Below, in pieces: positions 1 to 4,494 of a stretch of DNA of 8,005 nucleotides (positions within the stretch are counted from its first letter, which is position 1; each line of letters begins with the position of its first letter). The translations under genes were made by a program, and so were the position numbers. The notes beneath the pieces were generated by a model. The model was not told the origin of the DNA, made no database searches, and saw only the letters and a program-made list of their open reading frames with translations. This DNA comes from CALAED01 sp937891035 (lineage in GTDB: Bacteria; Actinomycetota; Actinomycetes; Streptosporangiales; Streptosporangiaceae): contig DASQSZ010000225.1 of NCBI GenBank assembly GCA_035642125.1, positions 1-8,005 on the forward strand, in the 5' to 3' direction.

Positions 1-721
1 CCGTCTCCGCCGCCGTTCCGGCCGGCTCCCCCGCCCCGTTTCCGGCCCGCGTTCCGGCCTCGTCGGCCGCTGCGCGTTCCGACTCGGCGGCGGGCGGCGG
101 CAGCAGGCCGTCGATCCCGCCGCCGACGTCGTTGGTCCTGACCACGAACGGGCGCAGCCCGGTGTAGCGGATCACACTGAGGGAGGCGGGGGCGGCCTGG
201 ATGCGCTGGAACTGGTCGAGGTGCAGCCCGAGCGCGTCGGCCACGATCGCCTTGATGATGTCGCCGTGGCTGCAGACCAGGTAGGTGGCATCGCCGCCCA
301 GCCGGGCGTTCCAGTCGCGGACGGCGCTGACCGCCCGGTGCTGGGCCGCCGACATGCTCTCGCCGCCCTCGCCGGGGAAGCGCACGCCGCTCGGATGGGC
401 CTGGACGACCGGCCACAGCGGGTCCTTCGCGAGCGTCTCGAGCTTTTCTCCCGTCCAGTCGCCGTAGTGCACCTCCCCGAAGCGCTCGTCGACGTGGCTC
501 GAAGTGCCGTCGCGGCCCGCCAGGATCAGCTGTGCGGTCTCGCGGCAGCGTTCGAGCGGGCTGGAGATCACGGCGGCGAGCGGCAGGTCGCGCAGCCGAG
601 CGGCGAGGGCGGCGACCTGCGCCCGGCCGCGGTCGTCCAAGTGCACCCCCGGCGTCCACCCGGCCAGCACCGGCCCGGTCAACGCGGTCAGTCCGTGGCG
701 GACCAGCAGAACCATCGTCAC
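1..721 (-). CDS. Histidine phosphatase superfamily protein, MSMEG_4193 family (C-terminus cut by window edge)
   Basis: This is a phosphoglycerate-mutase-like phosphatase or phosphomutase whose natural substrate is unknown. With GTG at 721 as codon 1, the visible 240 residues begin VTMVLLVRHG, giving the catalytic RHG motif with His9. They continue with SSPLERCRET (phosphate-binding Arg58), GEVHYGDWTG (likely proton donor Glu83) and VCSHGD (second catalytic His152). These are the four core elements of the family. As I know the family, MSMEG_4193-type proteins belong to a conserved actinobacterial gene trio with a DUF3090 protein and a PI-kinase-like SCO1664 protein, often next to mshC; those would lie beyond position 1. 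After about residue 207 the protein becomes an Ala/Gly/Glu/Pro-rich tail with no recognisable fold, still open at the edge. The start could instead be ATG at 715. A TANNNT box at 729-734 favours a leaderless GTG start. Family assignment is firm; substrate is unknown. Confidence 0.9.
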   Translation of the reverse strand, partial: MTMVLLVRHGLTALTGPVLAGWTPGVHLDDRGRAQVAALAARLRDLPLAAVISSPLERCRETAQLILAGRDGTSSHVDERFGEVHYGDWTGEKLETLAKDPLWPVVQAHPSGVRFPGEGGESMSAAQHRAVSAVRDWNARLGGDATYLVCSHGDIIKAIVADALGLHLDQFQRIQAAPASLSVIRYTGLRPFVVRTNDVGGGIDGLLPPPAAESERAAADEAGTRAGNGAGEPAGTAAET

Positions 722-728
722 CCACCGC

Positions 729-734
729 ACTCTA
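729..734 (-). promoter_or_regulatory. Candidate -10 box for a leaderless phosphatase transcript
   Basis: On the minus strand the hexamer TAGAGT (734 down to 729) fits TANNNT. It is followed by seven bases and then the GTG at 721, so a transcript starting the usual 6-8 bases after the box would begin at or next to the start codon. No good Shine-Dalgarno sequence lies at the right distance (only GGTGG abutting the GTG). I see no convincing -35 element. The reading as a leaderless promoter is inference. Confidence 0.45.
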
Positions 735-830
735 TGCGCCGAAGCCCGGTACGGCGGATCCGGGCGAACGGATTCGCAAGCGGGCACCGCCGGGCATGCC
801 GCCGCGCCGGTCTGGAGCCGGAGACGTCGG

Positions 831-1769
831 TCAGGGCTCGGAGACGTCGTCGAGCGCGTCGCGGATCTCCTGCGGCAGGTCGACGTCCTCGGCCCGCAGG
901 ATGTCGTCGAGCTGGGCAGCGGTCCGCGCACCCACGATGGGCGCCACGACGCCCGGGCGGTCGCGTACCCAGCTGAGCGCGACCGCCAGGGGTGAAACGC
1001 CGAGCCCGTCGCCGGCGGTGGCCACCGACTCGACGATCTGCCTGCACCGGTCGCCGAGGTAGGGCCGGACGAACTCGGCGAGGTGCGGGGTCGCCGCGCG
1101 CGAGTCGGCGGGGATCCCGGTGCGGTACTTCCCGGTCAGCACACCACGGCCGAGCGGCGACCAGGGCAGCAGGCCGACGCCCGCGTCCAGCGCGGCGGGG
1201 ACGAGCTCGCGCTCGACGTCGCGGCGCAGCAGCGAGTACTCGGTCTGGGCGGCCAGGAGGGGCGCCCGGCCCGGCCACGCGCGCTGCCAGGTCGCGGCCT
1301 TGGCCAGTTGCCAGCCGGCGTAGTCGGCCACGCCCACGTAGCGGCATCGGCCCGAGGCCACGGCCGCATCCAGCGCCGACAGCGTCTCCTCGAGCGGTGT
1401 CTTCGGGTCGTGGGCGTGCACCTGCCATAGGTCGACGTGGTCAACGCCGAGCCGGGCCAGCGACTCGTCCAGGGCGCCGAGCAGGTGCCGGCGAGACGCG
1501 TCGTAGCGGCCGCCCTTCGTGATCCCGGCCTTGGTGGCGATCACGATGTCGTCGCGGGCCACGCCGCCGCGCAGCAGCCGGCCGAGCAGCCGTTCGCTCG
1601 CGCCGTCGGCGTACACGCCGGCGGTGTCGACGAGCGTGCCGCCGGCGTCGACGAAGGCGGCAAGCAGCGCGGCGGCCTCCGTCTCGCCGGTGTCGGTCCC
1701 CCAGGTGAGCGTGCCGAGGCCGAGCCGTGACACCGACAGGCCGCTGTGCCCCAGCCGACGCTGCTCCAT
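831..1769 (-). CDS. Aldo/keto reductase family oxidoreductase
   Basis: This is a predicted cytoplasmic NADPH-dependent carbonyl reductase of 312 residues with a TIM-barrel fold; the substrate cannot be told from sequence. The N-terminus RRLGHSGLSVSRLGLG is typical of bacterial AKRs. The catalytic tetrad is complete: Asp48 in VDTAGVY, Tyr53, Lys80 in IATKAG and His118 in LWQVHAHDP. The C-terminal half carries the cofactor elements, with LPWSPLGRGVLTGKY and then VVAPIVGARTAAQL. The ATG at 1769 is preceded by an excellent GGGGAGGA Shine-Dalgarno sequence, which excludes the 40-codon upstream extension of the frame. The gene lies 109 bp upstream of the phosphatase on the same strand, so they could share transcripts, although the phosphatase appears to have its own promoter. 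It diverges from uppP. Family certain; specific reaction unknown. Confidence 0.93.
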   Translation of the reverse strand: MEQRRLGHSGLSVSRLGLGTLTWGTDTGETEAAALLAAFVDAGGTLVDTAGVYADGASERLLGRLLRGGVARDDIVIATKAGITKGGRYDASRRHLLGALDESLARLGVDHVDLWQVHAHDPKTPLEETLSALDAAVASGRCRYVGVADYAGWQLAKAATWQRAWPGRAPLLAAQTEYSLLRRDVERELVPAALDAGVGLLPWSPLGRGVLTGKYRTGIPADSRAATPHLAEFVRPYLGDRCRQIVESVATAGDGLGVSPLAVALSWVRDRPGVVAPIVGARTAAQLDDILRAEDVDLPQEIRDALDDVSEP

Positions 1770-1794
1770 CAGTCCTCCCCTGAGGTCCTTGGGC

Positions 1795-1818
1795 GGACCG
1801 CCGGCCTGGACCGCCGGC
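1795..1818. repeat. 11-bp direct repeat upstream of the aldo/keto reductase
   Basis: GGACCGCCGGC occurs at 1795-1805 and again at 1808-1818, a period of 13 bp. A shortened copy, GGACCGC, is at 1838-1844. The first copy sits in the odd-length inverted repeat GGCGGACCGCC (1792-1802). It could be an operator, but GC-rich sequence makes such repeats fairly easy to get by chance. Confidence 0.45.
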
Positions 1819-1850
1819 GAACCGCCTCCCGCGTTGCGGACCGCGCGTGT

Positions 1851-1890
1851 CGTGACCGGCCGCCCGCAGGCGGGTGGGCTGCCGGTCACG
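1851..1890. repeat. Compound inverted repeat (long hairpin) between divergent genes
   Basis: CGTGACCGGC (1851-1860) is an exact reverse complement of GCCGGTCACG (1881-1890). The 20-bp interior folds again: 1861-1866 pairs with 1871-1876 around a CAGG loop, with one G-U pair and a four-base bulge at 1877-1880. It lies about 80 bp upstream of the reductase start and 110 bp upstream of uppP, so it terminates neither gene. It may be an operator or part of a long uppP leader. No T-tract follows on either strand. Confidence 0.6.
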
Positions 1891-1999
1891 AAGGCGGAGG
1901 GTAGCGCCCCGCGTCCGCCGTCCCAGCAGGGACGCTAGGCTTCCCCAGTTCGTTTGCCCGCCGGCGCCGCCGACGCCCCCGAGGAGGAGAACCCATCCA

Positions 2000-2827
2000 G
2001 TGGACTTCGTGCAAGCGACCGTCTTGGGTATCGTGCAGGGCCTCACCGAGTTCCTGCCCATCTCGAGCTCCGCGCACCTGCTCATCGTGCCGAGGCTGCT
2101 CGGTTGGGCCGACCCCGGTGCGGCGTTCACCGCCGTCATCCAGCTCGGCACGATGGCCGCTGTGCTCATCTACTTTCGGCAGGACATCGTGCGGGTCACG
2201 TGGACCTGGCTGCGCAGCCTCACGAACAAGGGGGTGCGCGCCGATCTGGACGCCCGGATGGGCTGGTACATCATCTGGGGCACGGCACCGGTGAGCGTGT
2301 TCGGGCTGGCGTTCGACAATCAGATCGAGGGCCCGGCCAGAAACCTTTGGATCAACGCGAGCATGCTCATCGTGATGGGCCTGCTGCTGTTGGTCGCCGA
2401 GTGGTACGGCCGGCAAAAGCGTGAGGTCGCCGACTTGAACCTGCGTGACGGGCTCATCATCGGGGGCTTTCAGGTGCTGTCGCTGATCCCCGGCAGCTCG
2501 CGGTCGGGCTCCACCATCACCGGCGGCCTGTTCCTTGGCTACACGCGCGAGGCGGCGGCCCGCTACTCCTTCTTGCTGTCGATCCCCGCGGTGGTGCTGT
2601 CCGGCCTCTTCCAGCTCAGGCAGGTCGGCGAGGCGGGCGCCGGCGGCGTGCCGCTTGGCGGCACGGTGGTGGCCACGGTCGTGTCGTTCGTCGTCGGGTA
2701 CGCGTCGATCGCCTGGCTGCTGCGCTTCCTCGTCCGGCACTCCATGCTGCTGTTCGTCTACTACCGGGTGGCGGTCGGCGGCATCCTGCTCGGACTGCTC
2801 GCCGCCGGCGCCATCGCGGCGACGTAA
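2000..2827 (+). CDS. uppP: Undecaprenyl-diphosphatase (UppP/BacA family)
   Basis: This integral membrane enzyme dephosphorylates undecaprenyl pyrophosphate to undecaprenyl phosphate, recycling the lipid carrier for peptidoglycan and other envelope polymers; family members confer bacitracin tolerance when overproduced. The 275-residue length fits the family. Motif I is GIVQGLTEFLPISSSAHL (residues 10-27), giving the (E/Q)xxxE pair Gln13/Glu17 and His26, which correspond to E. coli Glu17, Glu21 and His30. Motif II is PGSSRSGST (164-172), with Arg168 matching E. coli Arg174. Hydrophobic spans at about 42-59, 91-106, 121-135, 190-205, 221-243 and 249-274 fit a multi-pass protein with re-entrant motif helices. 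The GTG at 2000 is preceded by GAGGAGGAG about 10 bp upstream; the 42-codon upstream extension is Arg/Pro-rich and not part of the protein. It converges on fabI. Confidence 0.96.
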   Translation: MDFVQATVLGIVQGLTEFLPISSSAHLLIVPRLLGWADPGAAFTAVIQLGTMAAVLIYFRQDIVRVTWTWLRSLTNKGVRADLDARMGWYIIWGTAPVSVFGLAFDNQIEGPARNLWINASMLIVMGLLLLVAEWYGRQKREVADLNLRDGLIIGGFQVLSLIPGSSRSGSTITGGLFLGYTREAAARYSFLLSIPAVVLSGLFQLRQVGEAGAGGVPLGGTVVATVVSFVVGYASIAWLLRFLVRHSMLLFVYYRVAVGGILLGLLAAGAIAAT

Positions 2828-2830
2828 GAC

Positions 2831-2879
2831 GCCCGCGCGAGACGGCGAGACGGCGAGACGGGACGGGCGGTGCGCGGGC
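2831..2879. terminator. Probable bidirectional terminator hairpin between uppP and fabI
   Basis: GCCCGCGC (2831-2838) is an exact reverse complement of GCGCGGGC (2872-2879), beginning four bases after the uppP stop codon and ending eight bases before the fabI stop codon (2887). The two genes converge here, so one hairpin can serve both. There is no T-tract, which is common for actinobacterial terminators. The 33-base loop is unusually long and contains an 8-bp tandem repeat. Confidence 0.5.
2839..2862. repeat. 8-bp tandem repeat, three units
   Basis: GAGACGGC is repeated head to tail at 2839-2846 and 2847-2854, with a third copy GAGACGGG at 2855-2862. It fills most of the loop of the putative terminator hairpin. 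A short non-coding tandem repeat like this may vary in copy number between strains. Confidence 0.8.
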
Positions 2880-2886
2880 CGGTGCG

Positions 2887-3666
2887 TCAGGCGCCCACGG
2901 CGTGGACGCCGCCGTCGACGTGGACGATCTCTCCGGTGGTGGCGGGGAACCAGTCGGACAGCAACGCGACGCAGGCCCGCGCGGCCGGCTCGGGGTCGGC
3001 GACGTCCCAGCCGAGCGGCGCCAGCTCCGGCCAGCGGTCGGTGAACTGCTCGAACCCGGGGATGTTCTTGGCCGCCATCGTCTTGAGCGGGCCGGCGGCG
3101 ACGAGGTTGACGCGCACCCCCTCCGCGCCGAGATAGCGCGCCAGGTAGCGCGAGGTCGACTCCAGGCCCGCCTTGGCCACGCCCATCCAGTCGTAGACCG
3201 GCCACGCCTTGGTCGCGTCGAAGTCGAGGCCGACCACCGAGCCGCCGCCCTTCAGCAGCGGCCGGCAGGCCATGGTGAGCGACTTGAGCGAGTAGGCCGA
3301 GATGTGCAGCGCGGTCGCCACGTCGTCCCACGAGGTGTCGAGAAAGTTGCCGCCGAGCGCGGTCTGCGGCGCGAAGCCGATCGCGTGCACGACGCCGTCA
3401 AGGCCGTCGACGTGCTCGGTGACGCGATCGGCCAGCGTGGCCAGCTGGCCCGGGTCGGTGACGTCGAGCTCCAGCACCGGTGGCGGGCCGCCGCCGAGGC
3501 CGGGCGGCAGGCGTTTGGCGATCCGCTCGACCAGGGTCATCCGCCCGAATCCGGTCAAGATGACCGTGGCGCCCTCTTGCTGGGCGATCTTCGCCACGTG
3601 AAAGCCGATCGAGGCGTCGGTCAGCACCCCGGTGACGAGGATGCGCTTGCCGTCGAGAATTCCCAT
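2887..3666 (-). CDS. fabI: Enoyl-[acyl-carrier-protein] reductase, InhA/FabI type
   Basis: This enzyme catalyses the last step of each fatty acid elongation cycle, reducing trans-2-enoyl-ACP with NADH in the cytoplasm. The 259 residues follow the InhA/FabI pattern throughout. The nucleotide-binding loop is GVLTDASIGFH (13-23), and LTGF (37-40) supplies the residue matching InhA Phe41. Asp69 lies in LELDV, and the GVVHAIGF segment is at 91-98. Catalytic Tyr158 and Lys165 are in VYDWMGVAKA, and AAGPLKTMAA (190-199) starts the substrate loop. LLSDWFPATTGEIVHVDGG (235-253) closes the fold. Ala95 replaces the Ser of InhA position 94. A Gly/Pro-rich insert (56-63) is also present. The ATG directly abuts the fabG stop codon, so translation is probably coupled; the ribosome site is weak (ATGGGA). 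The pair mirrors mycobacterial mabA-inhA. Function is secure. Confidence 0.96.
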   Translation of the reverse strand: MGILDGKRILVTGVLTDASIGFHVAKIAQQEGATVILTGFGRMTLVERIAKRLPPGLGGGPPPVLELDVTDPGQLATLADRVTEHVDGLDGVVHAIGFAPQTALGGNFLDTSWDDVATALHISAYSLKSLTMACRPLLKGGGSVVGLDFDATKAWPVYDWMGVAKAGLESTSRYLARYLGAEGVRVNLVAAGPLKTMAAKNIPGFEQFTDRWPELAPLGWDVADPEPAARACVALLSDWFPATTGEIVHVDGGVHAVGA

Positions 3667-4371
3667 TCAGTGTCCCATTCCCAGGCCGCCGTCGACCGGG
3701 ATGACGGCGCCGGTGATGTAGGCGGCCTCGTCACTGGCCATGAACCGGACGACCTTCGCGATCTCATCGGGGCTCGCGATGCGGCCAAGCGGGATCTGTT
3801 TTTTGATCTCCGCCTGCCGCTCCTCGCTCAGCGCCGCCGTCATGTCGGTGTCCACGAAGCCGGGCGCGATGACGTTGCAGGTGATGCCGCGCGAGCCGAG
3901 CTCGCGGGCGATCGACCGGGCCAGTCCGACGTGACCGGCCTTGGCCGCCGCGTAGTTGGCCTGGCCGCCCGAGCCGAGCAGGCCGACCACCGAGGAGATG
4001 AGGATGATGCGGCCCCTGCGCATGCGCATCATGCCCTTGACCGCCCGCTTGGCGACCCGGAACGCACCGGTGAGGTTGGTGTCGACCACGGAGCTGAAGT
4101 CGTCCTCGCTCATCAGCGCGACCAGCGTGTCCTTGGTCGCGCCCGCGTTGGCGACGAGCACCTCGACCGGCCCCTGCTCGGCCTCCACCTTGGCGACGGC
4201 CGCGTCGACATCGCTCCAGCTCGTGACGTCGCAGCGGACGGCGAACAGACCCGCGGGCGGCTCGCCGGAACGATAGGTGACGGCCACGGCGTCGCCGCCG
4301 GCGGCGAGCTCGCGGGCGATGGCCAGGCCGATGCCCCGGTTGCCGCCGGTGACGAGGACGGAGCGGCTCAT
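3667..4371 (-). CDS. fabG: 3-oxoacyl-[acyl-carrier-protein] reductase (FabG/MabA type SDR)
   Basis: FabG reduces 3-oxoacyl-ACP to 3-hydroxyacyl-ACP with NADPH, the first reductive step of type II fatty acid elongation. The 234-residue protein is a classical short-chain dehydrogenase. It has TGGNRGIG (8-15) for cofactor binding, NAG (75-77), Asn99 in DTNLTGAF, Ser127 in ISS, Tyr140 and Lys144 in YAAAK, and IPVDGG near the end. The spacing of the catalytic residues matches E. coli FabG (Ser138/Tyr151/Lys155). The start at 4371 is chosen because GGAGG lies 8 bases upstream and the protein then begins directly at the first beta strand (SRSVLVTGG); a 13-codon upstream extension is unsupported. Its stop codon touches the fabI ATG, so the two form an operon read toward uppP. 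SDRs are hard to tell apart alone, but pairing with fabI makes FabG the best call. Confidence 0.93.
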   Translation of the reverse strand: MSRSVLVTGGNRGIGLAIARELAAGGDAVAVTYRSGEPPAGLFAVRCDVTSWSDVDAAVAKVEAEQGPVEVLVANAGATKDTLVALMSEDDFSSVVDTNLTGAFRVAKRAVKGMMRMRRGRIILISSVVGLLGSGGQANYAAAKAGHVGLARSIARELGSRGITCNVIAPGFVDTDMTAALSEERQAEIKKQIPLGRIASPDEIAKVVRFMASDEAAYITGAVIPVDGGLGMGH

Positions 4372-4420
4372 GTGGCGAACCTCCAAGCTTCTGCCGGTCC
4401 GGACGCCCACGGTATCGGGC

Positions 4421-4432
4421 TACCCATGGGTA
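4421..4432. repeat. Perfect 12-bp palindrome, candidate operator for fabG
   Basis: TACCCATGGGTA is exactly self-complementary and occurs in non-coding DNA between the divergent fabG and tldD genes. It lies about 7 bp upstream of the fabG candidate -10 box, over the place where the -35 element would be. The regulator is unknown. Confidence 0.5.
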
Positions 4433-4482
4433 TCCGGAGCACCTCCCCACCAATCCGTGACGGCCCGGTTTGTAGGGCACGG

Positions 4483-4488
4483 TAGGTT
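4483..4488 (+). promoter_or_regulatory. Candidate -10 box for leaderless tldD
   Basis: TAGGTT fits TANNNT and ends six bases before the GTG at 4495, so transcription would begin at the start codon. The nearest -35-like sequence, GTGACG at 4457-4462, is 20 bases away, longer than usual. The overlapping GGTAGG (4481-4486) could instead act as a weak ribosome site, so the two readings compete. Confidence 0.45.
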
Positions 4489-4494
4489 GCCAGC

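Larger units (their letters stand above)
1770..1999. other. Divergent intergenic region between the aldo/keto reductase and uppP genes
   Basis: This 230-bp region is the longest non-coding stretch in the window. It holds the Shine-Dalgarno sequences of both genes (1775-1782 region for the reductase, GAGGAGGAG at 1981-1989 for uppP). It also holds an 11-bp direct repeat (1795-1818), a long compound hairpin (1851-1890) and a small perfect hairpin with a 6-bp stem and AGCA loop (1919-1934). Possible -10 boxes are TAGGCT at 1936-1941 for uppP and TACCCT (1903 down to 1898) for the reductase, both without clear -35 elements. No open frame here looks like a gene. Confidence 0.6.
4372..4494. promoter_or_regulatory. 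Divergent control region of fabG-fabI and tldD-tldE
   Basis: These 123 bp must carry the promoters for both operons. For fabG, GGAGG ends eight bases before the ATG, and a TACCGT box (4414 down to 4409) would give a leader of about 30 bases; no good -35 is seen. For tldD, TAGGTT at 4483-4488 lies next to the start codon. A 12-bp palindrome (4421-4432) and a GGTATC direct repeat (4411-4416 and 4429-4434, 18 bp apart) sit just upstream of the fabG box, where an activator or repressor of fatty acid genes might bind. Promoter assignments are inference. Confidence 0.5.

Noticed and set aside
221..976. Plus-strand open frame of 251 codons over the phosphatase and reductase ends
   Set aside because: It is antisense to two genes with intact catalytic motifs and has no ribosome site or recognisable domain.
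1770..1889. 40-codon N-terminal extension of the aldo/keto reductase
   Set aside because: The ATG at 1769 has a very strong Shine-Dalgarno sequence and begins at the conserved first strand; the extension crosses hairpin and repeat elements.
1874..1999. 42-codon Arg/Pro-rich N-terminal extension of uppP
   Set aside because: The family starts close to the first motif helix, and GAGGAGGAG precedes the GTG at 2000.
2839..2862. CRISPR-like repeat
   Set aside because: The units are only 8 bp, directly abutting with no spacers, so this is a simple tandem repeat.
1886..3331. Minus-strand open frame of 481 codons across uppP and fabI
   Set aside because: It runs antisense to uppP and in the wrong frame through fabI; its Arg/Gly-rich translation is a shadow.
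2902..4485. Plus-strand open frame of 527 codons opposite fabI and fabG
   Set aside because: It is antisense to two clearly recognisable reductases, its translation resembles no family, and such frames arise from G/C-rich third positions.
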